Part shown: in pieces, positions 39,405-47,210 of the stretch
How the letters are laid out: the number at the start of each line of letters is the position of its first letter
How positions within the stretch are numbered: position 1 is the first letter of the stretch
Assembly: GCF_007289895.1 (NCBI RefSeq)
Contig: NZ_CP041660.1
Coordinates: forward strand, 682,001 to 746,000
DNA: 64,000 nucleotides
Direction: 5' to 3'
DNA from: Catenovulum sediminis
GTDB taxonomy: Bacteria > Pseudomonadota > Gammaproteobacteria > Enterobacterales > Alteromonadaceae
Notes under the pieces: model-generated
What the model was told of the DNA's origin: nothing
Seen by the model: only the letters and a program-made list of their open reading frames with translations
Database searches by the model: none
Position numbers and translations under genes: made by a program

Positions 39405-40129
39405 AAGTGAAACTTTGCCAGCAAGTTTATATTGCGTTCATTTATTCCTTTTAAGCCAAACTTGTTGTTCCAATGCACATACTCAACGCCAACAAAAAAT
39501 TTCGAGGTGATCCCCATTATGGGTGCCAAATTATATTTAAATTGTGAGGTAAAGTTTTGACTGGCCGATTTATTGTCTTTTGCATTGGTAAAATCGATAA
39601 AACCATCATAATAAAATGGCCCGACAGGTAATGCCCAAGCCAGCGTTACCTGCATGTTATCTGAACCAAACTCGTTAAAACGGCGATATATATTTACGTT
39701 CAGAAATTTAAAATAAGCCGGCTGAAATTTGCTACCAATACCGAATAAATAGTTGGTCATATCTTGCCCTTCACCAATAGCTGAGGTGAAATTTTTAAAC
39801 TCTATCGTGCTGGCAAACGAAATATGTTGGAGCGCCGAATCTGACCAACTGAACAGGCTTATTCTAGGACTCAATTCGCCGTAAATTTCACTGTCTCCAT
39901 TATCCGATTGTAACCGGTCGACAAACACAAAAATATCTCCCCAGTTTAAACCTGCCGCATATTCCATTGTAAAAACATCGCGTTGTTTGTCACCTATTTG
40001 ATAATTTTTGCCTTTGAGCGCTGTAAGACTAAAGTCCGACCAAAGCGTTTTAGCAGACAGGGAAACGGAAATTAGCATTGTTGATATAACAAATAAATGG
40101 AATAAAAATGAATGTATTTTATGCATCAA
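39401..40129 (-). CDS. Tsx-like outer-membrane channel protein
   Basis: A 242-residue exported beta-barrel. The signal peptide ends near LSAKT. LWSDFSLTALKGKNYQ, FTMEYAAGLNWGDIFVFVDRL and the terminal FHF match the nucleoside-specific channel Tsx family and its broader relatives. Nucleoside uptake is a family-based guess. It converges with the second PAP2 gene, overlapping by 4 bp. Confidence 0.78.
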   Translation of the reverse strand: MMHKIHSFLFHLFVISTMLISVSLSAKTLWSDFSLTALKGKNYQIGDKQRDVFTMEYAAGLNWGDIFVFVDRLQSDNGDSEIYGELSPRISLFSWSDSALQHISFASTIEFKNFTSAIGEGQDMTNYLFGIGSKFQPAYFKFLNVNIYRRFNEFGSDNMQVTLAWALPVGPFYYDGFIDFTNAKDNKSASQNFTSQFKYNLAPIMGITSKFFVGVEYVHWNNKFGLKGINERNINLLAKFHF

Positions 40130-40135
40130 AAATCA

Positions 40136-40164
40136 ACCTATACCTGTTTACAGCAAGTATAGGT
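40136..40164 (-). terminator. possible terminator after dusA
   Basis: ACCTATA pairs with TATAGGT about 60 bp past the dusA stop on the minus strand; the following minus-strand bases are TGATTTTTG. Short stem, so weak evidence. Confidence 0.35.
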
Positions 40165-40222
40165 GATATTTTTTATTTTGGCGGTTGGTTAAACTGCAGC
40201 TGTTGAACGATTTGTTAATTTA

Positions 40223-41197
40223 TTATCCTGCAACAACATCTAACGCTTGCTTAAATAGGGCTGTTCCTTTTGGCATCTTGCGGGCGTTTTCACTTAAAAA
40301 TCGACGCCACATTCTGGCTCTGGGCTGGCCGTTATAGAGTCCCAACATATGTCGTGCGATATGCCAAGTGGTTGCGCCAGCTTGCGTTTCTTGTTCGATA
40401 TATTCAAACATCGCCTGTACAACCTGCTCTCGTGTTATTGAATTCGCTTCAGCACCATAAATTTGCTCGTCGACCTGACTCATGATAAATGGGTTTTGAT
40501 AAACAGCGCGTCCCATCATCACACCGTCAACCTGTTGTAAATGCAAATGTGCATCATCAAAAGTTTCTATACCGCCATTGATACTAATCTCTAGATCTGG
40601 AAACTCTTGTTTAAGTTGATAGACACGTGGGTAATTTAATGGCGGAACTTCTCGGTTTTGCTTTGGACTTAACCCCTGTAACCAAGCTTTACGTGCATGC
40701 ACAATAAAGTGCGTACAGCCAGCTGAAGCGACAGTATCAACAAATGTTTGTAAAAAGGCATATTCGTCTTCATCATCAATTGCAATACGGGTTTTTACCG
40801 TTACTGGTATATCGCACGCTTGCTGCATGGCCTGTAAACACTTGGCGACGGTTTCAGGTTGTGCCATTAAGCAGGCTCCAAACATCCCGTTTTGAACCCT
40901 ATCGGACGGACAGCCTACATTAATATTGATCTCGTCGTAACCATATTCCTGCGCCGCCTGTGCCGCTTTCGCCATATCAACCGGATCACTCCCCCCTAGC
41001 TGTAAAACAACCGGATGTTCAGCCTGATTAAATTTTAAATAATCACCTTTGCCATAAATAATTGCGCCAGTTGTCACCATTTCTGTATATAACACGGCTT
41101 GTTTTGACATCACGCGATAAAAATAACGGCAATGGCGATCTGTCCAATCCAGCATAGGGGCTACTGAAAAGCGGCGATCTATCTTTTTAGCAGTCAT
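40223..41197 (-). CDS. dusA: tRNA-dihydrouridine synthase A, 5' end supplied by an integrated element
   Basis: A 324-residue flavoenzyme reducing uridines 20/20a in the tRNA D loop. FSVAPMLDWTDRHCRYF, ININVGCPSDRVQNGMFGACL (catalytic Cys in GCPS) and HARKAWLQGLSPKQNR are diagnostic of DusA. Residues 1-9 (MTAKKIDRR) and the promoter lie outside the 25-bp repeat at 41148-41172 and therefore come from the island; the displaced original first codons are found at 47011-47060. The gene remains intact and full length. Confidence 0.95.
   Translation of the reverse strand: MTAKKIDRRFSVAPMLDWTDRHCRYFYRVMSKQAVLYTEMVTTGAIIYGKGDYLKFNQAEHPVVLQLGGSDPVDMAKAAQAAQEYGYDEININVGCPSDRVQNGMFGACLMAQPETVAKCLQAMQQACDIPVTVKTRIAIDDEDEYAFLQTFVDTVASAGCTHFIVHARKAWLQGLSPKQNREVPPLNYPRVYQLKQEFPDLEISINGGIETFDDAHLHLQQVDGVMMGRAVYQNPFIMSQVDEQIYGAEANSITREQVVQAMFEYIEQETQAGATTWHIARHMLGLYNGQPRARMWRRFLSENARKMPKGTALFKQALDVVAG
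41148..41172. repeat. attachment-site repeat (dusA side) of the genomic island
   Basis: Twenty-five bases beginning TCCAGCATAGGGGCTACTGA, ending AAAGC, identical to 47011-47035. It lies in codons 9-17 of dusA. Direct repeats at both edges of an integrase-bearing segment mark attL/attR. Confidence 0.88.
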
Positions 41198-41302
41198 AAG
41201 ACTGAGTCCATTGATTTATAGTGGCTTAACGCTTTTTCTTGCAAAATAATTACCTTTCAAAGTTTCGGTGATTTCCGCTGTTTTTCGTCAATTTTCACAC
41301 CC

Positions 41303-41326
41303 TGGGGTGACAAATGGGGTGACAAA
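41303..41326 (+). repeat. tandem 12-mer upstream of the integrase remnant
   Basis: TGGGGTGACAAA occurs twice in direct succession, between the attachment site and the integrase start. Its place suits integrase arm-type or excisionase binding sites; this is an inference. Confidence 0.5.
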
Positions 41327-41341
41327 ATCAGAGGACTTTCG

Positions 41342-41757
41342 ATGGCCTATTATCTTATCAAAAAACGCTTCAGAGGCGAACTACCAGTTTACTGTGCCGA
41401 AGTTAGACAGAAGCGGAAAGGTCAAAAAATGTTTAGTAAATCTAAAACATTCACAACCAAAGGTGCAGCTACCAAATGGGCTAAGATTTTAGTTGATCAA
41501 TTAGAAGATAATGAAGCAATGAACTTACTTGGCTTACGAGAAGCGTTGCTCGGTGATTTGATCCGCGATTATATCAAGCTCAAAGACAAATCGAATAAGC
41601 CACTTGGTCGAACATCGGCGTATGGCTATAAAACGATTGTGAGCTTCCAATATTATTTCCAACCGCTAGGACGGCTAGTATTGCCATTGGCGAAGTAGTT
41701 GTTGATGCCCTCTTAATGAACTTATGCCCTTAACTTTTTATATATACGATTTAAATA
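41342..41757 (+). pseudogene. tyrosine-recombinase integrase remnant
   Basis: The ATG at 41342 has AGAGGA upstream. About 105 residues look like the N-terminal arm-binding and core-binding part of a site-specific integrase (YYLIKKRFRGELPVYCAEV, TTKGAATKWAKILVDQLED, GDLIRDYIKLKDKSNKPLG). The frame ends at 41698. In the +1 frame the sequence continues as ASIAIGEVVVDALLMN until about 41757, suggesting a frameshift. The catalytic domain (R-H-R-Y residues, about 200 residues) is absent. Its position beside dusA matches the family of dusA-targeting integrases. Confidence 0.7.
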
Positions 41758-41765
41758 TGCAAAAT

Positions 41766-42408
41766 TTACTGCTTCATGTAACCAGGGGCTAACAATGCGT
41801 TGTCTACATCGTAAAGTGTTTCAGGGTTATTTAAACAAAGTTGAAAACTTTTTTCTTCTAAAGAATGATCCAGAGATGAATCCACGTTCCACATTCTAAG
41901 CCAGTAGCCAGCAACGGCAGCTCGAACCTGAATGATTAACCTCCCTTCTTCCATTCCATATTCAAATTCAATAGCTTTCTTATTGTGTAAATTTTCTATA
42001 TTAGGGTGCGCTATTAGCTCTAATCTAACCATACGATTCCACTGGTGATCGGATTGCATCGATTCGTCAATCGTAACTTCACTTGACGATTCAGTAATGC
42101 TCTCAATTCGGCCAATAACAAAATCCCAAAACCTTTTATTTGTCTTATCATAAGACCGGATATGCCACCTAATTCCATTATCAACAAAGGAGTGAGGAAC
42201 AATTTCTACAGTTTCACTGGCTCTAGAAGCCGCACAATAATTAATTTTCACAGCTTTTTTATTAGCTACTGCACGAGTTAAATGAGTTAAGACATCAATG
42301 TTTGGCGCAGAAATTCTAGGAACTCCTAATACACCATCGGCATGATTCAGGTTTATAATTTGTGCAAATTCATTATTTCTTAAAATTGATAACGCAGTGT
42401 TTCTTTCT
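41766..42408 (-). pseudogene. WYL-domain transcriptional regulator, N-terminus lost
   Basis: The open frame reads, on the minus strand, from the IS66 edge through VTERNTALSILRNNEF, then GVLGVPRISAP and a WYL domain: VKINYCAASRASETVEIVPH, VDNGIRWHIRSYDKTNKRFWDFVIGRI. It ends with a C-terminal extension (SFQLCLNNPETLYDVDNALL). This is the pattern of WYL regulators that control defence islands (BrxR/CapW-like). No start codon or N-terminal winged helix remains; the gene is cut by the insertion sequence at 42409. It is probably non-functional, though a GTG at 42251 could start a short WYL-only protein. Confidence 0.7.
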
Positions 42409-42492
42409 GTGACCTTACGACAACATAGCGCAAATAATTAAAAACCATTTGGCATACTTGATTGCAACCTTAAACAAACCAAGGCGCAATCA

Positions 42493-42882
42493 ATGAATAC
42501 CACACCTTTATTAGAGCAAACTAAAGCACAATTTGACCACTGGCGTGACAACAAAGAAACGTTAGGCACCTTAACACCCGTTGAATTACGCAGGCAAGCC
42601 GTTGAGCTTACACACCAGTATTCCGCCTCCAAGGTTGTTACCACCTTAGGCTTAATTGGCTCTGTTATTAAACGCTGGCGCGCCGAGCTTAAACACACTC
42701 AAACGACGAGTGAACCCATTGATACATTTGTCACATTGCCAAACACCCAACAGGCCAGTGCCGCCATTGCCGAGGCCCGTATTGTATTAAACGACGGGAC
42801 AAATATTCAGCTCAATGGCGGGGCCAGCGCCCAGCTCCTCTCTGTGCTTGCCCAAGCGTTAACCGTTTCAGCTTCTCTTTAA
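42493..42882 (+). CDS. tnpA: IS66 accessory protein TnpA
   Basis: A 129-residue protein: a helix-turn-helix-like N-terminal half (LRRQAVELTHQYSASKVVTT...IGSVIKRWRAEL) and a C-terminal half with the IS66 OrfA-type VLNDGTNIQLNGGASAQLLSVLAQAL. It is the first of three IS66 genes and is required with TnpB for transposition in characterised members. tnpB starts 11 bp later. Confidence 0.82.
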   Translation: MNTTPLLEQTKAQFDHWRDNKETLGTLTPVELRRQAVELTHQYSASKVVTTLGLIGSVIKRWRAELKHTQTTSEPIDTFVTLPNTQQASAAIAEARIVLNDGTNIQLNGGASAQLLSVLAQALTVSASL

Positions 42883-42893
42883 AAGGCACACTG

Positions 42894-43232
42894 ATGTTAC
42901 AACTCTCTGCTCAAACTGCAATATTGCTGGCCACACAGCCGCAAGATTTTCGTAAAGGCATTGATGGTTTTGTCGCCGTCTGTCGCGACTCACTCCAACA
43001 AAATCCACGTGCCGATATTCGCTTTGTGTTTATTAATAAAAGTCGAACCATGTTACGCGTATTGGCATACGATGGCAGCGGCTATTGGTTGATGACCAAA
43101 CGTTTATCTAAAGGACGATTTCAAAACTGGCCGAAGTCACCCAATACAGTATCCCCCATGTTAGCAACTGAGCTTAGAGAGCTATTAAAGGGTGAAGCCA
43201 AACCCGTGGATAAAAAATATAAAATAAATTGA
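42894..43232 (+). CDS. tnpB: IS66 accessory protein TnpB (Orf2 family)
   Basis: A 112-residue protein of the IS66 Orf2 family, intact. The signature ATQPQDFRKGIDGFVAVCRD, VFINKSRTMLRVLAYDGSGY and LSKGRFQNWP are all present. It lies between tnpA and tnpC, 48 bp before tnpC. Confidence 0.93.
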   Translation: MLQLSAQTAILLATQPQDFRKGIDGFVAVCRDSLQQNPRADIRFVFINKSRTMLRVLAYDGSGYWLMTKRLSKGRFQNWPKSPNTVSPMLATELRELLKGEAKPVDKKYKIN

Positions 43233-43280
43233 ACTAATTGAAATAGCTGCGATCAGATCTGGCAACTCAACAAAATAACT

Positions 43281-44873
43281 ATGCAAAATAACAAGATAAT
43301 GACACAAACCTTTACCGATATCAGCAGCCAAGAGCTTGATGCCCTGATTGAACGGATCACACAAGCCAAAGCGCACCAATTAACACTTTCACCCGAAGAT
43401 TGTGAATTGTTGTTAGACGCGTTATTGACCCTAGCCAGCATGCAAGAAAAACTCAGTGATAATGACATCACCATCAGCAAGCTTAGAAAGCTGGCAGGCA
43501 TCGTACAATCGTCAGAAAGCTTAAAATCCAATCTAGCTAAGCGCAAAAAAAGCACGCCGCATGGACGAAAAAACAAAGCTCAGGCAGCGCAAATTAAACC
43601 TGAAGTGATTCACCACAAACACTCAGACTTACAAAAAGGGGATAACTGCCCAGAATGCCCAACAGGTAAATTATACAAATTTGAGCCAGCGACCTTTTTA
43701 AGAATTACTGGACAAAGTCCATTCAAACCCGAGCAACATGTGATGGAGCGACTGCGCTGTAACGCCTGTGGTGCTTATTTTACCGCGCCAGTCAGTGATG
43801 AAGTGATTGCCGATGGTGCCCTACATCAAAAGTATGGTTACAGTGCCCGTGCTTTAATGAGCATCAGTAAATATTACGCAGGCTCGCCGTTTTATCGTCA
43901 AGGCAGTATGCAAGATTTATTAGGTGTCTCTATCAGTGCATCGAGCATTTTTGACCAAATAGAGCAAGCCGCGAACGCCGTTTATCCAGTGCAAAAATAT
44001 TTAACAGAGCTTGCTGCAACAGCAGAGCACTACGCCTTAGATGACACCAAAAACCGTATTTTAAATCAAACATCGGTGATGAAAAAATCGCGCGATGGCA
44101 AAACGCGAGCGCGCACAGGGGTTTATACCTCAGGGTTAATTGCCACAATCGCAGAGCACAACATCATTTTATTTCAAACCAACATAGGCCATGCGGGCGA
44201 GTTTATAGATGAAATATTGCAAAAAAGACCCGCCGATGTAGCCGAGCCGATATTAATGAGTGATGCACTCTCAGCCAATAAACCCAGCAAAGTCATGGTC
44301 AAAATGAGTTTGTGCAATAGCCATGCACGGCGGCAATTTTATGATGTACACAGTCACTTCCCAGAAGAAGTCGCATGGGTGATAGAAGAATATGGCAAAA
44401 TTTGGCATCACGAAAACACAGTGCAAGCGCAGAGCTTGCCAGCAGACAAACGGCTAGCCTATCACCAGCAACACTCGTTGCCGGTGATGTACCGTATTGC
44501 CAATTGGGGGCAAGCCCATTTAGACAAAGGCACAGTTGAAGCCAATAGTGGCTTGGGTAAAGCAATTAATTATTACCTAAAACACTTTGCTGGACTCAGT
44601 GCATTTTGTTGTATAGAAGGCGCGCAATTAGACAACAACAAAATGGAAAACCAGTTAAAGCTCATCATACGCGATAGAAAAAACGCGATGTTCAAAAAAA
44701 CACAAGCAGGTGCGGACATCGGTGATGTGCTAACTTCGCTGATTGCGACTTGCGCAGATGCTGGCGTCAATGCGCTAGAGTATTTAACCGTGCTACAGCG
44801 GTACAGTGACAAGTTGCGATTAAACCCTGAACTTTACTTGCCTTGGAACTACAAATCACAGTGCCCAGATTAA
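43281..44873 (+). CDS. tnpC: IS66 transposase TnpC
   Basis: A 530-residue DDE transposase. An N-terminal coiled-coil/leucine-rich stretch is followed by a zinc-binding region (CPECPTGKLYKF...MERLRCNACGAYF), then the catalytic domain: YALDDTKNRIL (first Asp), ILMSDALSAN (second Asp) and NKMENQLKLIIRDRKNAMF (Glu). All parts are intact, so the element may still be active. The frame could also start at an internal ATG (MTQTF) 18 bp later. Confidence 0.92.
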   Translation: MQNNKIMTQTFTDISSQELDALIERITQAKAHQLTLSPEDCELLLDALLTLASMQEKLSDNDITISKLRKLAGIVQSSESLKSNLAKRKKSTPHGRKNKAQAAQIKPEVIHHKHSDLQKGDNCPECPTGKLYKFEPATFLRITGQSPFKPEQHVMERLRCNACGAYFTAPVSDEVIADGALHQKYGYSARALMSISKYYAGSPFYRQGSMQDLLGVSISASSIFDQIEQAANAVYPVQKYLTELAATAEHYALDDTKNRILNQTSVMKKSRDGKTRARTGVYTSGLIATIAEHNIILFQTNIGHAGEFIDEILQKRPADVAEPILMSDALSANKPSKVMVKMSLCNSHARRQFYDVHSHFPEEVAWVIEEYGKIWHHENTVQAQSLPADKRLAYHQQHSLPVMYRIANWGQAHLDKGTVEANSGLGKAINYYLKHFAGLSAFCCIEGAQLDNNKMENQLKLIIRDRKNAMFKKTQAGADIGDVLTSLIATCADAGVNALEYLTVLQRYSDKLRLNPELYLPWNYKSQCPD

Positions 44874-44928
44874 ATGCTGGGTCTATGCACATTTCGGGCG
44901 TAAAGTTACGCTAACTTGCCGTAAGCTC

Positions 44929-45063
44929 ACTGTTATTTCTATTGAAGAGGCGCATGAATGGATACAAGAATACTCGTTAGGCTTTACAGGTCATCTGAGT
45001 GCTGAAGTAAGGCGTGCTATTAAAAATGAACTAGCTTCCCTAGACTTTTATTTAGAGCATTAA
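44929..45063 (+). pseudogene. 3' remnant of an unrecognised gene
   Basis: Forty-four codons open from the right end of the IS66 element to a TAA at 45061, encoding VISIEEAHEWIQEYSLGFTG and then a helical SAEVRRAIKNELASLDFYLEH. There is no start codon or ribosome binding site; it looks like the C-terminal helix bundle of a longer protein lost on insertion. I do not recognise the family. Confidence 0.4.
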
Positions 45064-45088
45064 AAGTAAATTAAAACTGACTTTTAAT
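45059..45088. promoter_or_regulatory. hipBA operator 1
   Basis: ATTAAAAGT, 12 bases, ACTTTTAAT: a perfect 9-bp dyad. Same half-site core and spacing as the two operators downstream. Its centre is 49 bp from operator 2. Confidence 0.7.
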
Positions 45089-45109
45089 GGGAAAAAAGAC
45101 CTCAACACC

Positions 45110-45135
45110 TATAAGTTAATTATATTTGACTTATA
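45110..45135. promoter_or_regulatory. hipBA operator 2
   Basis: TATAAGT, 12 bases, ACTTATA: a perfect 7-bp dyad. Centred 50 bp from operator 3. Confidence 0.72.
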
Positions 45136-45160
45136 ACTATTTTGGCATTACTTTATATTT

Positions 45161-45185
45161 AAAAGTAAATAATAGTTAACTTATA
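45161..45185. promoter_or_regulatory. hipBA operator 3, abutting the hipB start
   Basis: AAAAGT, 12 bases, ACTTATA; the right half-site reaches the hipB ATG at 45185. Bound HipB would block both transcription and access to the start region. Confidence 0.68.
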
Positions 45186-45505
45186 TGAGTAATCTAACCA
45201 AGACAAACAGAACTGGTAAAGCGGTTAAGGCAACAGTGATGCCTAACTTATCAGAACGCTTTACCTCGACTCAGCTCGCTGAAGCGATCACTGCAAAGCG
45301 AACTGGTATGAAGCTGTCTCTCGTAGATGTATCTGAAGCATTGTCTATTTCAAAGCCAACGCTAGTGAAAATAGAAAAAGGCGATACCAATGTACAGTTA
45401 GCGAACCTTCTCAAGGTAATGGAATACCTTGGTCTTTCATTTAGCCTTCTTTCCGATGATGCTACTTCCAAAGAAAAAACAGAGGTAAGTGATGACTGGT
45501 ACTGA
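45185..45505 (+). CDS. hipB: HipB-like antitoxin, HTH (Xre/Cro-type) regulator
   Basis: A 106-residue DNA-binding protein. A flexible N-terminus is followed by a Cro/C1-type helix-turn-helix (LAEAITAKRTGMKLSLVDVS, ALSISKPTLVKIEKGDTNVQ) and the LLKVMEYLGLSFSLLS end typical of HipB. The C-terminal tail after residue 90 is charged and probably the part buried by HipA or degraded by protease. It should repress its own operon through the three dyads upstream. Its end overlaps hipA by 14 bp. Confidence 0.88.
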   Translation: MSNLTKTNRTGKAVKATVMPNLSERFTSTQLAEAITAKRTGMKLSLVDVSEALSISKPTLVKIEKGDTNVQLANLLKVMEYLGLSFSLLSDDATSKEKTEVSDDWY

Positions 45506-46877
45506 TCTAAATACCCTAAACGTTTATATCGGTCATGGTCGTAGAATTGCGGCGATAACCATTCCTGTAGGCTCTGAAACCGAATTAAGCTTAACTTACG
45601 AGCCTGATTGGATTAAAGAGGGGTTTGCTATCTCGCCCCACCTGCCTTTGAACGGTGAGTTTGATCACAGGGCCGTTCGGAACTTTCTACAAAACTTGTT
45701 ACCTGAAGGCAAAGGGTTAGAAGAGATCACTAGTAATACCACTATATCCAAAAATAATACCTTTGGGCTTATCAAGATCATCGGTGCAGAAACCTCTGGC
45801 GCGTTATCATTTACAAGTCAAAATAATCAAGAAAGCGAAACTACGTTTCGAGAAGTTACTAATGAAGAGCTAATCGAAAAGTTAGCTCGTTTTAAGAGTG
45901 CTGGAGAATCAATTACCTATTGGGATGGTCGTACAAGGCTATCAGTAGCGGGTGTACAAGATAAACTTAACTTATTAGAAATAGATGGCAAATTAGGCTT
46001 TGGTGAAGGTCAGCTTTGCTCCAATAAGATTTTTAAGTTTGAAACGGGAAAAGCGCCTTTTATTGCTGTGAATGAATTATTTACCATGTTATTGGCAAAA
46101 CATTCGGGTATCGATGTACCAGAGGTGGCAGTAAGAAAATATGGAGAAGTCAGCGCGTTTGTCATTGACCGTTTTGACCGTAAGTTAATAACCGAGCAAC
46201 AGCGTGTTATGCGCCGTCACATCATTGATGGCTGCCAAGCTACTAACCTGCCACCTTCCTACAAGTACGAGCGTCAACACGGTGATGAAGGCGACGGTAT
46301 TTATATTCGTGATGGTGTGTCTTTTCCGAAGCTGTTTAATGTACAAACAACCAATGCCGAAGCATATCAAACGCAACTTATACGCTGGATGACCTTTAAT
46401 ATTTTAGTGCGAAACTATGATGCTCACGGTAAGAACATCAGTTTCTTTGTGGGTAAACAGGGTTTAAGTCTTACGCCATTTTACGATTTAGTAAATATTG
46501 AGGCCATCATTCGAGAGATCCAGGCAAGGCAAGCTAATGAAAACTCTAATGCGCCAATGGCAAGCCATTTCTCGATGTCGATAGGTGAATATGATGCAGG
46601 CAGTGCTGGTAATTTTAATCACCCGCTTACTGCTTACATGTTGGCTGACTTCGCCCAAAAATTCGGAATATCGCTCGCACGTCTGCAATTATTAATGAAG
46701 CAAATGATCAAGCAGGTGCAAACCTCTGTAGATTTAGCCAAAGCTGATGCACTTAAACAACAGTTGACTAATTCTGAAATACAGCATGTTGATACCTGTA
46801 TTCAAATCATTGATGAAGCGGCTGAAGAGCTAAGTGCAGAAGTGGATCTAATTACGGAAATGAGTGACTTGATTTAG
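45492..46877 (+). CDS. hipA: HipA-family serine/threonine kinase toxin
   Basis: A 461-residue kinase. The N-terminal HipA domain has LNVYIGHGRR and PHLPLNGEFDHRAVRNFLQNLLPEG. The kinase core has GVQDKLNLL (nucleotide loop), KIFKFE (Lys), FNILVRNYDAHGKNISFF (catalytic Asp) and LTPFYDLVNI (metal-binding Asp). In E. coli HipA phosphorylates glutamyl-tRNA synthetase and causes growth arrest; relatives have other targets, so the target here is unknown. ATG 45492, just after a GTG, has AGAGGTAAG upstream. All catalytic residues look intact. Confidence 0.92.
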   Translation: MTGTDLNTLNVYIGHGRRIAAITIPVGSETELSLTYEPDWIKEGFAISPHLPLNGEFDHRAVRNFLQNLLPEGKGLEEITSNTTISKNNTFGLIKIIGAETSGALSFTSQNNQESETTFREVTNEELIEKLARFKSAGESITYWDGRTRLSVAGVQDKLNLLEIDGKLGFGEGQLCSNKIFKFETGKAPFIAVNELFTMLLAKHSGIDVPEVAVRKYGEVSAFVIDRFDRKLITEQQRVMRRHIIDGCQATNLPPSYKYERQHGDEGDGIYIRDGVSFPKLFNVQTTNAEAYQTQLIRWMTFNILVRNYDAHGKNISFFVGKQGLSLTPFYDLVNIEAIIREIQARQANENSNAPMASHFSMSIGEYDAGSAGNFNHPLTAYMLADFAQKFGISLARLQLLMKQMIKQVQTSVDLAKADALKQQLTNSEIQHVDTCIQIIDEAAEELSAEVDLITEMSDLI

Positions 46878-47010
46878 TGTGGATTTCTGGCTATTTCTGT
46901 TTATTTCATTAAAGTGGAGTGACAATAAGTAGACAGCGAAGTTTGCAATTGAAAATTAAACCTTATTAAATCAAGTGGTTAAACAGTATTTTGCGCATGT
47001 GTGATTCCTT

Positions 47011-47035
47011 TCCAGCATAGGGGCTACTGAAAAGC
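47011..47035. repeat. attachment-site repeat (distal side) of the island
   Basis: Exact 25-bp copy of 41148-41172. It marks the far end of the dusA island. Confidence 0.88.
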
Positions 47036-47060
47036 TGTGGTTTATTTTTGACATATTCAT
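47011..47060 (-). pseudogene. displaced original 5' end of dusA
   Basis: On the minus strand from the ATG at 47060 the sequence reads MNMSKINHSFSVAPML, matching the DusA start (MTAKKIDRRFSVAPML) only from the attachment site on. These are the host's first codons left behind when the element supplied a substitute 5' end. Beyond the core the frame soon stops. Confidence 0.8.
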
Positions 47061-47120
47061 TTACTAACTAAACCTGTTAATTTATGGGGCGACATTTTTA
47101 TGTTAAACAACATTATTGGC

Positions 47121-47162
47121 GTAAACACCGACCTAAGTGTCGGGCTAAAGCCGCGACCTACA
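47121..47162. repeat. REP-like palindromic element
   Basis: Two adjacent imperfect hairpins, CCGAC...GTCGG and GTCGGGCT-AA-AGCCGCGAC, lie in the 333-bp gap between hipA and the Gfo/Idh gene. The text resembles repetitive extragenic palindromes common in gammaproteobacteria; copy number cannot be judged from one window. Confidence 0.45.
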
Positions 47163-47170
47163 TTGATTTA

Positions 47171-47200
47171 TTGCTCGAAGCTCGTAGCTCGTAGCTCATC
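47171..47200. repeat. short tandem AGCTCGT repeat
   Basis: GCTCGAAGCTCGTAGCTCGT and further AGCTC units follow the Gfo/Idh stop. Three to four imperfect 7-bp units; no coding role seen. Confidence 0.4.
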
Positions 47201-47210
47201 GCTCGGCTTT

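Larger units (their letters stand above)
42409..44930 (+). mobile_element. IS66-family insertion sequence
   Basis: The 2.5-kb element has 25-bp imperfect terminal inverted repeats (42409-42433 and 44906-44930, 20 of 25 positions matching; both begin GTGA-CTTACG on their outer strand). It carries the three genes tnpA, tnpB and tnpC in IS66 order. The expected 8-bp target duplication is not seen in the flanks (TTCTTTCT left, TGTTATTT right). Confidence 0.85.
41173..47035. mobile_element. dusA-integrated genomic island (about 5.9 kb, decayed)
   Basis: The segment between the two copies of the 25-bp repeat carries, in order, an integrase remnant directly divergent from dusA, a truncated WYL regulator, an IS66 element, a short gene remnant and hipBA. 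dusA 5' ends are an established integration site for prophages and islands. The integrase lacks its catalytic domain, so the island should no longer excise by itself. Confidence 0.85.

Noticed and set aside
41268-41492. Separate 74-codon gene next to dusA
   Set aside because: It is out of frame with the integrase remnant and overlaps the repeat and its start; no independent support.
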